Source of the DNA: Oscillospiraceae bacterium
GTDB taxonomy: Bacteria > Bacillota > Clostridia > Oscillospirales > Ruminococcaceae
Direction of reading: 5' to 3'
Assembly (NCBI GenBank): GCA_017466865.1
Contig: JAFTTI010000013.1
Location: forward strand, 124,001 to 188,000
DNA: 64,000 nucleotides
Positions 33,572 through 45,690 of the stretch are shown here, piece after piece. Under the pieces are notes generated by a model, which was not told where the DNA came from, searched no databases, and saw nothing but the letters and a program-made list of their open reading frames with translations. How positions within the stretch are numbered: the first letter of the stretch is position 1; the number at the start of each line of letters is the position of its first letter. The position numbers were made by a program, and so were the translations under genes.

Positions 33572-36500
33572 TTAAACATTTGTGCCCTGGTTGTTATGCT
33601 GTTCAAGGAAACTGTCATTCTTGACAAGCTGGATGTTGTTGTAAACTTCCATACCTGTTCCCGCGGGAACGAGCTTACCGATGATAACATTTTCCTTAAG
33701 GCCACGAAGTTTGTCGCTCTTTCCGTGGATTGCGGCATCTGTAAGAGCCTTTGTTGTTTCCTGGAATGAAGCAGCTGACAGGAAACTGTCTGAATTTGAA
33801 GAAGCCTTTGTGATACCCTGGAGAACAGGAACTGTCTTGATGAGTTTGAGTTCTGTTTCGCCAGCATCAATTCTTTCCTGAATCTTGCGGTTTTCTTCTT
33901 CAACTTCCCTACGGTCAACAAGTGTACCATCAAGGATATAGCTACTTCCGCTGTCTTCAACGCGAACCTTACGGAGCATCTGACTGATAATAACTTCAAT
34001 GTGCTTATCATCGATATCAACACCCTGTGAGCGATAAACCTTCTGAACTTCTGTGATGATATAATCCTGAACAACCTGCTGTCCCTTGATTGCAAGGAGG
34101 TCGTTTGAATAAATCGATCCTTCTGTTAAAGGTTCACCTGCTTCAACTGTATCACCGTCTGCAACCTTTATCTTATAGCCGTAAGGAACGGGATAGTTTT
34201 CCTCTGTTCCGTCTTCCGCTGTAACGATAACTGTCTTGAGTTTCTTGATTTCTTCGATTCTTACAGAACCTGCCTGTTTTGCTATGATAGCAGCATTCTT
34301 AGGTCTTCTGCTTTCGAAAAGTTCTTCTACTCTGGGGAGACCCTGTGTGATGTCTTCTGCTGAAGCAACACCACCGGTGTGGAATGTTCTCATTGTAAGC
34401 TGTGTACCGGGTTCACCGATAGACTGTGCAGCGATTACTCCGACTGTTTCACCGACTGTTACAAGGTTGCCGTTTGCAAGGTTTGCACCATAACATTTAG
34501 CACATACACCGCGCTTAGCCTTACAGTTAAGAACAGAACGGATTTCGATGCTTTCTCTGCCTACTGAAATGAGGTAATCAACAATCTTCTTTGCATCAAC
34601 TGATGTAAGAAGTTTTGTCTTTGACATAATGAGTTCGCCGTTATCATCACGGAGATCATCAACGAGGTATCTTCCGACAAGTCTTTCATTGAGTGTTTCA
34701 AAGTATGCTTCCTTACTTGCAGTAGCCATACTTCTTTCTTTAGATGTTGTATCACGCCAGATAGGTGAAATATTAAGACCTTCTGTTGTGCAGCAATCAT
34801 CTTCATAGATGATGACATCTTGTGAAACGTCAACAAGACGTCTTGTAAGGTAACCTGAGTCGGCTGTACGAAGTGCTGTATCGGCAAGACCCTTACGCGC
34901 ACCACGCGATGAAATGAAGTATTCGAGGATATTAAGACCTTCACGGTAGTTGGCCTTGATAGGAAGTTCAATGACTTTACCTGATGTGTTGTTGATGAGT
35001 CCACGCATTCCGGCGAGCTGACGCATCTGTGAGTCGTTACCACGGGCACCAGAGTCTGCCATCATGAAGATGGGGTTGTATCTACCGAGGTTTGCCTTAA
35101 GTGCGTTTCCTACTTCCTTAGTAGCATCATCCCAGATTGTCTGAAGTCTCTTTGAGCGTTCTTCTTCTGAGATATAACCACGCTTATATTTAGCATTGAG
35201 AATATCAATCTTAGCATCGGCTGCTGCAACGATTTCCTTTTTCTGAGGAGGAATTGTAGCGTCGCATACGGCAACTGTAATAGCTGCTCTTGTTGAGTAT
35301 TTAAAGCCTGTTGCCTTGATCCTGTCAAGAACTTCAGATGTTGTTGTTGTTCCGTGAATCTTTATACATCTTTCAATAATATCTGAAAGCTGTTTTTTAC
35401 CTACAAGATGATTGATTTCAAGATCAAACTGCTTGTTGGAGTCTGTTCTGTCAACATATCCGAGATTCTGTGGGATATTTTCGTTGAAGATAAGTTTTCC
35501 GACTGTACAATCGATAAGCTTTGAAACCTTCTTACCACCGATTTCCTTAGAAATTCTTACCTTGATAGCAGCGTGGATTGAAACTTCGCCTTCCTGATAA
35601 GCCATCATTGCTTCATCAGGATCACGGAAGCACTTGCCTTCACCCTTTTCTCCGTCTTTCTGGAGTGTGAGGTAGTAAGAACCAAGTACCATGTCCTGTG
35701 TAGGAACAGCAACAGGGCGTCCGTCTGAAGGTTTAAGAAGGTTATTTGCAGCAAGCATAAGGAATCTTGCTTCTGCCTGAGCTTCGGCCGAAAGAGGAAG
35801 ATGGACAGCCATCTGGTCTCCGTCGAAGTCGGCGTTGAACGCTGTACATACGAGAGGATGAAGCTTGATAGCTCTGCCTTCAACGAGAACAGGTTCGAAT
35901 GCCTGAATACCAAGACGGTGAAGTGTAGGCGCACGGTTGAGGAATACAGGATGTCCCTGAATTACATCTTCAAGCGCTCCCCATACTGCGGGATCTGTTG
36001 CTCTTTCTACCATCTTTCTTGCGCTCTTGATATTATTTACCTTGTTGATACCAAGGTCAACAAGTCTTTTCATAACGAAAGGTTTGAAAAGTTCAAGTGC
36101 CATTTCCTTAGGAAGACCACACTGATACATTTTAAGTTCGGGACCTACAACGATAACCGAACGGCCTGAATAGTCAACACGCTTACCGAGAAGGTTCTGA
36201 CGGAAACGGCCCTGCTTACCCTTAAGCATATCAGAAAGTGACTTGAATGCACGGTTATTAGGACCTGTAACAGGTCTGCCGTGTCTGCCGTTGTCGATAA
36301 GTGCGTCAACAGCTTCCTGAAGCATTCTCTTTTCGTTTCTGATGATAATTTCAGGTGCTTCGAGTTCGAGCATCTTTTTAAGACGAGTATTTCTGTTGAT
36401 AACTCTTCTGTAAAGGTCGTTAAGGTCTGATGTTGCGTATCTTCCGCCATCGAGCATAACCATAGGTCTGAGTTCAGGAGGAATTACGGGGATAACATCC

Positions 36501-37183
36501 ATAACCATCCATTCAGGCTTGTTGCCTGATTTACGGAAAGCCTCAACGATTTCAAGACGCTTGAGAAGTTTTACACGCTTCTGTTCCGAAGGCATTGATG
36601 CAAGTTCTTCTTTGAGTTCTTCTGAAAGTTTGTCAAGGTCAATTTCACGAAGAAGCTTCTGGATTGCTTCAGCGCCCATTTCTGCAACAAATTCGTCTTC
36701 ATATTTTTCCTTGTAATCGAAATATTCCTTTTCAGAAATAACCTTTTTCTTTTCAAGGTCTGACTTACCGGGATCGATTACGATATATTTTGTGAAGTAA
36801 AGAACTTCTTCAAGGTGTTTCTGGGAAACTTCAAGAATCTGACCGATTCTTGAGGGTGTACCTTTGAAATACCAGATATGAGAAACAGGGGCAGCAAGTT
36901 CGATATGGCCCATTCTTTCTCTTCTTACTTTTGCTCTTGTTACTTCAACTCCGCAACGGTCACAGACTTTGCCTTTGAAACGGATTTTCTTATATTTTCC
37001 ACAAAAACATTCCCAGTCCTTTGATGGTCCGAAAATTCTTTCGCAGAAAAGTCCATCCCTTTCAGGTTTCTGTGTGCGGTAATTTATTGTTTCAGGTCTT
37101 TGAACAACACCGTAAGACCAAGCTCTGATCTGTTCGGGCGAAGCGAGACCTATTTTTATGGATTCAAATGTATTAAATTCCAA
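33572..37183 (-). CDS. rpoC: RNA polymerase beta' subunit
   Basis: The 1203-residue beta' subunit of RNA polymerase. The N-terminal zinc site ([20 protein letters not shown]), the catalytic magnesium loop [16 protein letters not shown], the second zinc site (around [20 protein letters not shown]) and the trigger-loop region ([17 protein letters not shown]) are all present. Length is typical for Firmicutes. It lies 39 bp after rpoB and ends at a strong terminator. Confidence 0.98.
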   Translation of the reverse strand: MEFNTFESIKIGLASPEQIRAWSYGVVQRPETINYRTQKPERDGLFCERIFGPSKDWECFCGKYKKIRFKGKVCDRCGVEVTRAKVRRERMGHIELAAPVSHIWYFKGTPSRIGQILEVSQKHLEEVLYFTKYIVIDPGKSDLEKKKVISEKEYFDYKEKYEDEFVAEMGAEAIQKLLREIDLDKLSEELKEELASMPSEQKRVKLLKRLEIVEAFRKSGNKPEWMVMDVIPVIPPELRPMVMLDGGRYATSDLNDLYRRVINRNTRLKKMLELEAPEIIIRNEKRMLQEAVDALIDNGRHGRPVTGPNNRAFKSLSDMLKGKQGRFRQNLLGKRVDYSGRSVIVVGPELKMYQCGLPKEMALELFKPFVMKRLVDLGINKVNNIKSARKMVERATDPAVWGALEDVIQGHPVFLNRAPTLHRLGIQAFEPVLVEGRAIKLHPLVCTAFNADFDGDQMAVHLPLSAEAQAEARFLMLAANNLLKPSDGRPVAVPTQDMVLGSYYLTLQKDGEKGEGKCFRDPDEAMMAYQEGEVSIHAAIKVRISKEIGGKKVSKLIDCTVGKLIFNENIPQNLGYVDRTDSNKQFDLEINHLVGKKQLSDIIERCIKIHGTTTTSEVLDRIKATGFKYSTRAAITVAVCDATIPPQKKEIVAAADAKIDILNAKYKRGYISEEERSKRLQTIWDDATKEVGNALKANLGRYNPIFMMADSGARGNDSQMRQLAGMRGLINNTSGKVIELPIKANYREGLNILEYFISSRGARKGLADTALRTADSGYLTRRLVDVSQDVIIYEDDCCTTEGLNISPIWRDTTSKERSMATASKEAYFETLNERLVGRYLVDDLRDDNGELIMSKTKLLTSVDAKKIVDYLISVGRESIEIRSVLNCKAKRGVCAKCYGANLANGNLVTVGETVGVIAAQSIGEPGTQLTMRTFHTGGVASAEDITQGLPRVEELFESRRPKNAAIIAKQAGSVRIEEIKKLKTVIVTAEDGTEENYPVPYGYKIKVADGDTVEAGEPLTEGSIYSNDLLAIKGQQVVQDYIITEVQKVYRSQGVDIDDKHIEVIISQMLRKVRVEDSGSSYILDGTLVDRREVEEENRKIQERIDAGETELKLIKTVPVLQGITKASSNSDSFLSAASFQETTKALTDAAIHGKSDKLRGLKENVIIGKLVPAGTGMEVYNNIQLVKNDSFLEQHNNQGTNV

Positions 37184-37222
37184 GATTCAACCACTCCTAT
37201 TAGTATTTTAAGTGCGAAAGAA

Positions 37223-40200
37223 TTATTCTTCGTCCGTATCGAAACTATAGCCATCATCGTCTGAATCGGCAAAATCATCGCCGTCATCGATCATATAGCC
37301 AACATCAAGGTCACCCTTTCCGATTGTTTCGGGCATAATATCGTCATCATCAGGAGACGATACGGGCTGAGGAATGAGATCTTCATCATCGTCAAATGTC
37401 TGCTTAAGGTCGATTTCTTCATCATTTGCGTCAAGCACTCTTACATCGAGGCAGAGTGACTGAAGTTCCTTGATAAGAACCTTGAATGATTCGGGAACAC
37501 CTGGCTTTGGAACATTCTGTCCCTTGACGATTGCTTCGTATGTCTTTACTCTTCCGACTGTATCGTCTGACTTGACTGTAAGGATTTCCTGAAGTGTATA
37601 AGCAGCACCGTATGCTTCGAGCGCCCAAACTTCCATTTCTCCGAATCTCTGTCCGCCGAACTGTGCTTTACCACCGAGAGGCTGCTGTGTTACGAGAGAG
37701 TAAGGACCTGTTGAACGGGCATGAATCTTATCGTCAACAAGGTGATGGAGTTTGAGATAATACATATATCCTACTGTAACCTTGTTATCGAACATTTCAC
37801 CTGTTCTTCCGTCATAGAGAGTGAACTTACCATCTTCTGACATGTGGATTGCCTTGGGGTTGATTGTTCCGTCAAAAGGATTGATAAGGAAATCTTCATT
37901 AGGATCTTCTGTTGATTCTGTAATCTTGTTTGCCATATCAAATGCTTCGCGGATGTCTGCTTCATGAGCACCATCAAATACAGGAGTCATAATCTTCCAG
38001 CCGAGAGCCTTTGATGCCATACCGAGATGCACTTCGAGAACCTGACCGATGTTCATACGAGAAGGAACGCCGAGGGGGTTAAGAACGATGTCAAGAGGTG
38101 TACCGTCTTCGAGGAACGGCATATCTTCGGGAGGAAGAATTCTTGAAACGACACCCTTGTTTCCGTGACGACCAGCCATCTTGTCGCCGACAGAAATCTT
38201 TCTCTTCTGTGCGATATAACAACGAACAAGCTTATTTACTCCGGGTGAGAGTTCATCACAGTTATCTCTTGTAAATACCTTTACATCGACAACGATACCT
38301 GATTCACCGTGAGGAACACGGAGAGAGTTATCGCGGACTTCTCTTGCCTTTTCACCGAAAATAGCACGGAGGAGTCTTTCTTCTGCTGTAAGTTCTGTTT
38401 CTCCCTTGGGAGTAACCTTACCTACGAGAATATCACCTGAACGAACTTCGGCACCGATACGAATGATACCATCTTCGTCAAGGTCTTTAAGAGCGTCTTC
38501 TCCGACATTTGTAATATCTCTTGTGATTTCTTCATCACCGAGTTTTGTATGTCTTGCTTCTATTTCATATTCTTCGATATGGATAGAAGTAAATTTATCG
38601 TATCTTACGAGGTTTTCGTTGAGGAGAACGGCGTCTTCATAGTTATAGCCTTCCCATGTCATAAATCCGATAAGGGCATTCTTACCGAGAGAAATTTCTC
38701 CGTCCTTTGTAGCAGGACCGTCAGCAAGAACCTGGCCCTTCTTGATTTCTTCTCCTCTGTCAACGATAGGTCTCTGGTTGATACATGTTGACTGGTTTGA
38801 ACGCTTGAACTTGATGAGTTTGTATTCGTGGAGGTTTCCTGCTTTATCCTTGATTATGATTTCATCGCCTGAAACTCTTTCAACGACACCATCTTCCTTG
38901 GCAACAACACAAACGCCCGAGTCAACGCCCGCCTTGTATTCCATACCTGTTCCGACGATAGGGCTTTCTGTTTTGAGAAGAGGAACTGCCTGACGCTGCA
39001 TGTTTGAACCCATGAGGGCACGGTTGGCGTCGTCGTTTTCAAGGAAAGGAATCATCGCTGTCGCGATTGAAACAACCATCTTAGGCGAAACGTCCATATA
39101 GTCAATGTTCTTTGCGTCTGTAACAAGAATCTGTTCACGGAAACGCGCTGCAACATTCTTGTTTGCAAACTTGTTTTCATCTGTTAAAGGTTCGTTAGCC
39201 TGAGCAACTACATAGTTGTCTTCTACATCGGCTGTCATATAAACTACTTCATCAAGAACAACGCCTGTTTCTTTATCAACCTTTCTGTAAGGTGCTTCGA
39301 TAAAGCCATATTCGTTGATTCTTGCGAAAGATGCGAGATATGAGATAAGCCCGATGTTAGGACCTTCGGGGGTTTCGATGGGACACATTCTTCCGTAGTG
39401 TGTATAGTGAACGTCACGCACTTCGAATGATGCTCTGTCTCTTGAAAGACCACCGGGGCCTAAAGCTGAAAGTCTTCTCTTATGAGTAAGTTCTGCAAGA
39501 GGGTTTGTCTGGTCCATGAACTGTGAAAGTGGTGATGAACCAAAGAATTCCTTGATTGCAGCTGTTATAGGTCTGATATTGATAAGCTGTGATGGGCTGA
39601 GGTTTTCCATTTCCTGTGAACGGCTGTTCATCTTTTCGTGGATTACTCTTTCCATTCTTGTGAAACCGATTCTGAACTGGTTCTGGAGAAGTTCGCCTAC
39701 AGAACGGATTCTTCTGTTTCCGAGATGGTCGATGTCATCTGTTGTTCCGACACCGTTGCAGAGGTTGAGGAAATAGCTTACTGATGCGAAGATGTCATCA
39801 ACAATGATATGTTTAGGAATGAGTTCGTCCATTCTTCTGATAATTTCATCATGAAGTGCATCAACATCTTCTGTGCCGTATTCATCAAGGATTTCTTTGA
39901 GAACTCTGAAAAGAACCTTTTCGTTTATTCCGAGCTTTTCAGCAGAAAGTTTTTTGGGAAGGTAAGGATCAATATCAACCATACCGTTACCGATAACCTT
40001 TATTTCTCTGTTTTCAACCTTTGTGAGATTTTCGCCGTTAGGACCTGTGTAGTTTTCCTTGATTTCAACTGTGATGAAAACTTCTGTTACACCAGCCTGT
40101 TCGATTTCAAGAGCCTTGTCATAAGTGAGCTTTTCGCCTTCGTCAGCCATAATTTCACCTGTTGTTTCGTTTACAACGGGGCGAGAGAGGATCTGATCGC

Positions 40201-41059
40201 GGAGTCTTGAAGCGATAGCAAGTTTCTTGTTGTATTTGTATCTACCGAAGCGAGAAAGGTCATATCTTCTCGCATCAAAGAAAAGATTGTTGAGGTGTGT
40301 TTCAGCACTTTCAACCGAAGGAGGTTCGCCGGGACGAAGTTTCTTATAAACTTCTATAAGAGCACCGCCTCTGTCCTTTGAATCATCTTTTGCGATGGTC
40401 TGTGAAAGTCTTTCATCTTCACCGAACTTTTCTATCAATTCGGCATCTGTTTCACATCCGATAGCACGAATGAAAGTTGTGAGGGGAATTTTTCTGTTCT
40501 TATCGATTCTTACATAAACTACATCGTTTGAATCCATTTCGTATTCAAGCCATGCACCTCTGTTAGGGTTGATTGTAGAACTGAAAAGGTTTTTACCTGT
40601 CTTGTCCTTTTCAACGCCGAAGAAAACGCCGGGAGAACGAACAAGCTGTGAAACGATAACACGCTCAGCACCGTTGATAACGAATGTTCCGCTTTCTGTC
40701 ATAAGTGGGAATTCACCCATATAGACTTCACTTTCGGTAACAACGCCTGTTTCTTTGTTGAGGAGTGATGCTTTCACTCTTAACGGAGCAGAATATGTTG
40801 TATCCCTTTCCTTACATTCCGCAACAGTGTATTTCGGTGTATCATCGATACGATAATCGAGGAATTTGAGTTCGAGATTTCCGTTGTAGTCTGTGATAGC
40901 ATCTGTATCACGGAAAACTTCTCTCAGTCCCTCGTCGAGAAACCACTGATACGAGTTCTTCTGGATTTCGATAAGATTTGGCATATCGAGCACTTCGGTA
41001 ATTTTTCCGAAACTCATGCGCTCATTTTTGCCGACTTTAACCTTCTTGACATTCACCAT
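37223..41059 (-). CDS. rpoB: RNA polymerase beta subunit
   Basis: The 1278-residue beta subunit. Recognisable are the rifampicin-region block [20 protein letters not shown] then [16 protein letters not shown], the active-site stretch [35 protein letters not shown] and the C-terminal [20 protein letters not shown]. The C-terminus carries an acidic tail ([20 protein letters not shown], ending [14 protein letters not shown]). AAGGAGAG precedes the ATG. Unlike the common rplJ-rplL-rpoB-rpoC order, the upstream gene is yifB with a terminator between, so rpoB heads its own unit with a long leader. Confidence 0.98.
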   Translation of the reverse strand: MVNVKKVKVGKNERMSFGKITEVLDMPNLIEIQKNSYQWFLDEGLREVFRDTDAITDYNGNLELKFLDYRIDDTPKYTVAECKERDTTYSAPLRVKASLLNKETGVVTESEVYMGEFPLMTESGTFVINGAERVIVSQLVRSPGVFFGVEKDKTGKNLFSSTINPNRGAWLEYEMDSNDVVYVRIDKNRKIPLTTFIRAIGCETDAELIEKFGEDERLSQTIAKDDSKDRGGALIEVYKKLRPGEPPSVESAETHLNNLFFDARRYDLSRFGRYKYNKKLAIASRLRDQILSRPVVNETTGEIMADEGEKLTYDKALEIEQAGVTEVFITVEIKENYTGPNGENLTKVENREIKVIGNGMVDIDPYLPKKLSAEKLGINEKVLFRVLKEILDEYGTEDVDALHDEIIRRMDELIPKHIIVDDIFASVSYFLNLCNGVGTTDDIDHLGNRRIRSVGELLQNQFRIGFTRMERVIHEKMNSRSQEMENLSPSQLINIRPITAAIKEFFGSSPLSQFMDQTNPLAELTHKRRLSALGPGGLSRDRASFEVRDVHYTHYGRMCPIETPEGPNIGLISYLASFARINEYGFIEAPYRKVDKETGVVLDEVVYMTADVEDNYVVAQANEPLTDENKFANKNVAARFREQILVTDAKNIDYMDVSPKMVVSIATAMIPFLENDDANRALMGSNMQRQAVPLLKTESPIVGTGMEYKAGVDSGVCVVAKEDGVVERVSGDEIIIKDKAGNLHEYKLIKFKRSNQSTCINQRPIVDRGEEIKKGQVLADGPATKDGEISLGKNALIGFMTWEGYNYEDAVLLNENLVRYDKFTSIHIEEYEIEARHTKLGDEEITRDITNVGEDALKDLDEDGIIRIGAEVRSGDILVGKVTPKGETELTAEERLLRAIFGEKAREVRDNSLRVPHGESGIVVDVKVFTRDNCDELSPGVNKLVRCYIAQKRKISVGDKMAGRHGNKGVVSRILPPEDMPFLEDGTPLDIVLNPLGVPSRMNIGQVLEVHLGMASKALGWKIMTPVFDGAHEADIREAFDMANKITESTEDPNEDFLINPFDGTINPKAIHMSEDGKFTLYDGRTGEMFDNKVTVGYMYYLKLHHLVDDKIHARSTGPYSLVTQQPLGGKAQFGGQRFGEMEVWALEAYGAAYTLQEILTVKSDDTVGRVKTYEAIVKGQNVPKPGVPESFKVLIKELQSLCLDVRVLDANDEEIDLKQTFDDDEDLIPQPVSSPDDDDIMPETIGKGDLDVGYMIDDGDDFADSDDDGYSFDTDEE

Positions 41060-41270
41060 AGGTCTTTAAATCTCTCCTTGAAAAAATTTGCGGGAATATC
41101 AACGCTCCCTGTTCTTCTTCACAGATCTTCCTCTCCTGCAACCGCATTTTGCAGACGGTTAAAAACTGTGCCCCTCGAACCATAGGGAGATGTTTACTTA
41201 AAACATACCGTAATGCCTTTCGCGTAATATACTTATATATACACGCGCGTTTTATGGCATACCGATACAG
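41060..41270 (-). promoter_or_regulatory. Structured 5' leader of rpoB-rpoC
   Basis: About 210 nt between the predicted start site and the rpoB ATG. A 27-nt hairpin at 41221-41247 (CGCG ends) is enclosed by ATGCC/GGCAT. Further down, 41136-41160 can form either of two overlapping stems: AACCG with CGGTT, or CTGCAA with TTGCAG. No short open frame stands out. Such a leader could carry attenuation or protein-binding control; no known class was recognised. Confidence 0.5.
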
Positions 41271-41276
41271 TATATT

Positions 41277-41305
41277 ATTTTACTACTATTTAAAAGTCAA
41301 GTCAA
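41277..41305 (-). promoter_or_regulatory. Promoter of rpoB-rpoC
   Basis: Minus strand TTGACT, 17 bp, TAAAAT, between the yifB terminator and the rpoB leader. Confidence 0.75.
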
Positions 41306-41327
41306 CCAAATTTTGAAAAATCGTAAA

Positions 41328-41364
41328 AATAACCATATCCCGCCAAAGCGGAATATGGTTATTT
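41328..41364 (-). terminator. Terminator of yifB
   Basis: Long inverted repeat AAATAACCATAT..GC / GC..ATATGGTTATTT with one mismatch and a T-rich tail on the minus strand, 17 bp after the yifB stop. Confidence 0.85.
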
Positions 41365-41381
41365 ATTTAAAATGATAACTA

Positions 41382-42902
41382 TTATCGCCAGTATTTTCTG
41401 TCAAGACTACGATACTGAACTGCCTGTGCTATATCCTGCTTGGAAATAACGGCATTTCCGTTCATATCGGCTATTGTTCTCGAAACCTTGAGTATTCTGT
41501 CATAAGCTCTTGCTGAAAGACCTAATTTGTCGAAAACATTTTTAAGCATTTCCTTTGCTGTATCATCAACAGGACATACATCATGGAGAATATCGGAAGT
41601 AATTCTCGCATTGCAGGTTATGTCTGTTCCCTTGAACCGTTCATTCTGGATTTCTCTTACTCTCTGCACTCTTTCCCTTATCGCCGCTGAACTTTCTTCC
41701 TTTTCAGCAGAAGAAATGCTCTCGAATTCAACGGGTGCTACTTCGATATGAAGGTCAAATCTGTCCAGCATAGGACCTGATATTTTTGAGAGATAATTTG
41801 AAACCTGCTTTTCTGAACAGATACACTTCTTCGAAGGATGTCCGAAGTATCCGCAGGGACAGGGATTCATCGCCGCAACAAGCATAAAAGAACAAGGGTA
41901 ACTCACCGTTCCCGATGCCCTTGAAATCGTAACTTTTCTGTCCTCAAGAGGTTGACGGAGAATTTCAAGCGTCTGTCTTGAAAATTCGGCAAATTCATCA
42001 AGGAATAATAGTCCGTTATGGGCGAGTGAAATTTCACCCGGTTTCGGTATTCCACCACCACCCGCAAGACCTGCCGCAGAAATTGTATGATGAGGTGAAC
42101 GGAAAGGTCTTATTGTTACAAGCGGTGTTTCTTTATCCAAAAGCCCTGAAACAGAATGAACATTTGTTGTTTCTATCGACTCTTCAAAGGTCATTGAAGG
42201 AAGAATTGACGGAAGTCTTTTTGCGAGCATACTTTTGCCAGACCCCGGCGAACCGATGAGGAGCGCGTTATGCCCTCCGCAAGCGGCTATTTCAAGGGCT
42301 TTTTTAGCATAAATCTGTCCTTTTACATCAGCAAAATCAAGGTTATCAAAACGCTGATTTTCCTTTACAACATAAGGCGGACAAGCCTCTATGAAATCTC
42401 CCTCAAAATGAGAAATGACCTCTGCTAAATTTTTCACTCCGTAGATTGTTATTCCGTCACATACAGATGCTTCATAGGCGTTTTCTGCGGGAACAAAAAC
42501 AGATTTTACGCCTTCCTTTTTAGCGGTTATTACCATAGGAAGAACACCGTTTACTCCCCTTATATCGCCGTTTAACGAAACTTCGCCGATAAAGGCACAG
42601 TCGTCTGTATCCCCTGTTATATTTCCGTTTATCGAAAGAAGTGCAACAGAAATAGCAAGGTCTGTTACAGAGCCTGATTTTTTAGTATCTGCAGGTGCTA
42701 AATTAACAACGATTTTTGCCGCAGGAAGATTGACTCCGACAGAGCGGAGCGCCGCCTTTATTCTGTCACGGCTTTCTCTTACAACAACATCCCCGAGCCC
42801 GATTATATCGAATGAAGGAAGTCCCTTGCTGATTTCAACTTCAACATCGACAGGGAATGCGTTAAGTCCGAAAAGCCCCATACTTCTGACTTTTGAGAAC
42901 AT
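41382..42902 (-). CDS. YifB/ComM-family Mg-chelatase-like AAA+ ATPase
   Basis: A 506-residue protein of the YifB/ComM group, related to Mg-chelatase subunit I; ComM is known as a branch-migration helicase in natural transformation. It has the N-terminal Lon-protease-like fold (FPVDVEVEISKGLPSFDIIG, VNLAPADTKKSGS), Walker A LLIGSPGSGKSMLAKRLPSI, Walker B NGLLFLDEFAEFSRQTLE and the zinc-like CPCGYFGHPSKKCICSE. The frame is open from 42932, but the MFSKVRSMGLFGLNAF start at 42902 matches the family. Single-gene unit, divergent from phosphoglucomutase. No other competence genes nearby. Confidence 0.9.
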   Translation of the reverse strand: MFSKVRSMGLFGLNAFPVDVEVEISKGLPSFDIIGLGDVVVRESRDRIKAALRSVGVNLPAAKIVVNLAPADTKKSGSVTDLAISVALLSINGNITGDTDDCAFIGEVSLNGDIRGVNGVLPMVITAKKEGVKSVFVPAENAYEASVCDGITIYGVKNLAEVISHFEGDFIEACPPYVVKENQRFDNLDFADVKGQIYAKKALEIAACGGHNALLIGSPGSGKSMLAKRLPSILPSMTFEESIETTNVHSVSGLLDKETPLVTIRPFRSPHHTISAAGLAGGGGIPKPGEISLAHNGLLFLDEFAEFSRQTLEILRQPLEDRKVTISRASGTVSYPCSFMLVAAMNPCPCGYFGHPSKKCICSEKQVSNYLSKISGPMLDRFDLHIEVAPVEFESISSAEKEESSAAIRERVQRVREIQNERFKGTDITCNARITSDILHDVCPVDDTAKEMLKNVFDKLGLSARAYDRILKVSRTIADMNGNAVISKQDIAQAVQYRSLDRKYWR

Positions 42903-43014
42903 TCTATCACTTTCTTTCTGCATATAACACAAATATGTCTTTATTCAACAATATTATTGTGAATATGATAGCATAATTTTAATAGAATTACAACAAAATA
43001 TTTTTAAAAAAGAC

Positions 43015-43044
43015 TTTGCATTTCGCTTTGTTTTGTGTTATAAT
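43015..43044 (+). promoter_or_regulatory. Promoter of the phosphoglucomutase gene
   Basis: TTTGCA, 18 bp, TATAAT, 49 bp before the ATG. Confidence 0.62.
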
Positions 43045-43093
43045 TATGCGGAATAGCAAAATCAAACCAATTTATGAGGGAGGTTTTTCCATT

Positions 43094-44812
43094 ATGAATG
43101 AAAAAGAACTTTACAGCCTTTGGTGTGAAAAAGCCGTTGAGGATGCTGATTTACAGGCAGAACTTATATCCATCAAAGACGATGAAGAAGCTATAAAAGA
43201 CAGATTTTACCGCAACCTTGAATTCGGCACAGGCGGTCTTCGTGGTGTTATCGGCGCGGGAACATACCGTATGAACATCTATACAGTAAGAAGAGCTACT
43301 CAAGGCCTTGCTGACTATGTAAACGAAACATTTACAGACGGAAGCGTTGCTATCGCTTATGACAGCAGAATAAAGTCTGATGTTTTTGCTAAGGAAGCCG
43401 CATCTGTTCTTGCGGCTAACGGAATAAAGGTTTATATCTATCCCGAACTTATGCCTACACCTATGCTTTCTTATGCAGTAAGAAAACTTGCTTGTAAAGC
43501 AGGTATCGTTATAACAGCAAGCCATAACCCTGCAAAATACAACGGATATAAGGCTTATGGTGCTGATGGATGTCAGATGACACTTGAAGCGGCTGAAATT
43601 GTACTCGGAAAGATAAACAGTGTTGAAATGTTCGGTGGTGCTAAGGTTGTATCATTTGACGAAGGTCTTTCATCAGGTATGATTGAATACATCGGCAAGG
43701 ATGTTATCGAATGCTATCTCGAAGAAGTACAGAAGCAGAGCATCCATTCAGGAATATGCGCAACAAGTGGTCTTAAGGTTGTTTACACTCCTCTTAACGG
43801 AACAGGAAACAAGCCCGTTCGTGCTATTCTCGATAAAATCGGAATCAAGGATGTTACTGTTGTTCCCGAACAGGAATACCCTAACGGAAACTTCACAACA
43901 TGTCCTTTCCCCAACCCTGAAATCAAGGAAGCTCTCGCTTATGGTTTAAAACTTTGTGAAACTGTAAAGCCCGACCTTCTTCTCGCTACTGACCCTGACT
44001 GCGACAGAGTAGGTATCGCTGTTCCTTCACCCGACGGAGAGTATGTTCTCTTCTCAGGAAACGAAGTCGGCGGACTTTTACTTGAATACATCTGCTCACA
44101 GAGAACAGCTATGGGAACAATGCCTACTGCTCCTATCGCTGTAAAGACAATCGTGTCAACAGATATTGCAGCGAAGATCTGCGAAGAATATGGCGTTAAA
44201 CTTCTTGATGTTTTAACAGGATTCAAATTTATCGGTGAACAGATTGGTTTCCTTGAACAGAAAAATGAAGACAACCGCTTCATCTTCGGATTTGAAGAAA
44301 GCTATGGATACCTCGCAGGTTCTTATGTAAGAGATAAGGACGCCGTTGTTGCATCAATGCTCATCTGCGAAATGGCTGCATTCTACAGAACAAAGGGAAT
44401 TTCTCTCCTTCAGGCAAGAGAAAATATGTATAAGAAATACGGCAACTTTGTTCACACACAGAAGAGCTTTACTTGCGAAGGCGCTGCGGGAATGCAGAGA
44501 ATGGCTGAAATTATGGCTGATCTTCGTGAAAATACACCCAAGACAATCGGCGGACTTACAGTTATGAAACTCGCTGACTACAAGAACAGCATTGAATACG
44601 ATTTTGTAAACAACACAAAGGTAGCGCTTACACTTCCTAAATCTGATGTTTTAACATTCAGACTTTCATGTGATGCAAGTGTTATCATCCGTCCTTCAGG
44701 AACAGAGCCTAAAATCAAAGCTTATTACACAACAATAGGCGAAAAGAGAGAGGACGCTCTCGCTCTTGAAGAAACTATTTCTGAAGATTTCAAGAAAATT
44801 CTCGGATTTTAA
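43094..44812 (+). CDS. Phosphoglucomutase/phosphomannomutase
   Basis: A 572-residue alpha-D-phosphohexomutase, interconverting glucose-1- and glucose-6-phosphate (or mannose phosphates), feeding glycogen, wall and capsule precursors. All four family loops are seen: phosphoserine loop VITASHNPAKYNGYKAYG (Ser143), metal loop DPDCDRVGIAV, sugar loop GFEESYGYLAG and phosphate loop IRPSGTEPKIKAYY. Length suits the PgcA-type group rather than the shorter GlmM. The ATG at 43094 has GAGGGAGG upstream; the longer frame from 43016 crosses the promoter. A small lipoprotein gene follows 15 bp later. Confidence 0.93.
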   Translation: MNEKELYSLWCEKAVEDADLQAELISIKDDEEAIKDRFYRNLEFGTGGLRGVIGAGTYRMNIYTVRRATQGLADYVNETFTDGSVAIAYDSRIKSDVFAKEAASVLAANGIKVYIYPELMPTPMLSYAVRKLACKAGIVITASHNPAKYNGYKAYGADGCQMTLEAAEIVLGKINSVEMFGGAKVVSFDEGLSSGMIEYIGKDVIECYLEEVQKQSIHSGICATSGLKVVYTPLNGTGNKPVRAILDKIGIKDVTVVPEQEYPNGNFTTCPFPNPEIKEALAYGLKLCETVKPDLLLATDPDCDRVGIAVPSPDGEYVLFSGNEVGGLLLEYICSQRTAMGTMPTAPIAVKTIVSTDIAAKICEEYGVKLLDVLTGFKFIGEQIGFLEQKNEDNRFIFGFEESYGYLAGSYVRDKDAVVASMLICEMAAFYRTKGISLLQARENMYKKYGNFVHTQKSFTCEGAAGMQRMAEIMADLRENTPKTIGGLTVMKLADYKNSIEYDFVNNTKVALTLPKSDVLTFRLSCDASVIIRPSGTEPKIKAYYTTIGEKREDALALEETISEDFKKILGF

Positions 44813-44827
44813 CTGAAGGTGTAAATT

Positions 44828-45331
44828 ATGAAAACCCTTAAAAGTATAGGCGTTTCTTTTCTTGTTATCACGATAATACTTTTTATCGCGTCTTCCCTTT
44901 CATCTTGTGTCGGCAGAGAACCCGAAAAAGAAAACAGAATAGAGCGTTCACACAACTATTCTATCTATACCGAACTTTTAAAGCAGTACCCTCTGGGTTC
45001 TGACTATGATGACATAATAAATTATATAACCACCGTCGATGTGATATATGCAGTAGACGAAAGCGACGGAGGTGTTTCCAGAGTACAGCTTTATGGCGGT
45101 CAGCTTTTCTTCACATCGGATAAGAAACTCAACATTGTTTCTTCAACCGAATGGCAGACCCCCGAAGGATTTGGCGTAGGAAGTAGCATGAGTGAAGTAA
45201 GAGGCGCTTTAGGAAACGGCTCTGAAATTGAAAATTCGCCGGGTGAAAAGTATATATACGAAACAGAAAACGGCAATTATACTGTCAATTTCGACGATGA
45301 AGGCCTTGTCAGCCATTGGATTTTATCCTAA
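44828..45331 (+). CDS. Hypothetical lipoprotein, 167 residues
   Basis: No family recognised. The signal peptide SFLVITIILFIASSLSSC ends in a lipobox cysteine (about residue 27). The mature part is small and beta-rich, with YPLGSDYDDIINYIT, GFGVGSSMSEVRGALGNG and IYETENGNYTVNFDDEGLV; the middle phrase resembles repeats in small BLIP-like or SmpA-like lipoproteins. GAAGGTG lies before the ATG. It probably shares the phosphoglucomutase transcript. Confidence 0.75.
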   Translation: MKTLKSIGVSFLVITIILFIASSLSSCVGREPEKENRIERSHNYSIYTELLKQYPLGSDYDDIINYITTVDVIYAVDESDGGVSRVQLYGGQLFFTSDKKLNIVSSTEWQTPEGFGVGSSMSEVRGALGNGSEIENSPGEKYIYETENGNYTVNFDDEGLVSHWILS

Positions 45332-45355
45332 AAACGACAAAAAACAAAAAAGGTC

Positions 45356-45384
45356 TTGCAAAAGAGTTTTTACTATGATATAAT
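45356..45384 (+). promoter_or_regulatory. Promoter of rpmE
   Basis: TTGCAA, 17 bp, TATAAT with extended TG, giving a ~90-nt leader before rpmE. Confidence 0.75.
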
Positions 45385-45478
45385 GTTAAGGCAATGATTT
45401 TTCCATAGCACTACTGTCTGTGTAAGTATGATGGGCTGCTATGTAATCATATTACACTTACAGAAAGGAGAAACTACA

Positions 45479-45682
45479 ATGAAAGAAGGACTTCATCCTA
45501 ATTACGAAGCAACTACAATCACATGTGCTTGTGGTAATGTAATCGAAACTCGTTCTACAAAGAAGGACATTAAGGTTGAAATTTGTTCAAAGTGCCACCC
45601 CTTCTACACAGGTAAGCAGAAACTCGTAGATACAGGCGGACGCGTTGACAGATTCAAGAAGCGTTTCAATCTTGACAAGTAA
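45479..45682 (+). CDS. rpmE: Ribosomal protein L31, zinc-binding form
   Basis: A 67-residue L31, part of the central protuberance of the 50S subunit that bridges to 30S. It opens [20 protein letters not shown] and has four cysteines (16, 18, 36, 39; [17 protein letters not shown]), the zinc-binding C+ type as opposed to the Zn-free YtiA form. AGAAAGGAG precedes the ATG at 45479. It has its own promoter and terminator. Confidence 0.96.
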   Translation: MKEGLHPNYEATTITCACGNVIETRSTKKDIKVEICSKCHPFYTGKQKLVDTGGRVDRFKKRFNLDK

Positions 45683-45690
45683 TTACATTC

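Noticed and set aside
37223..41059. Several plus-strand frames of 60-130 codons opposite rpoB and rpoC
   Set aside because: They are shadows of highly biased codons in strongly conserved genes.
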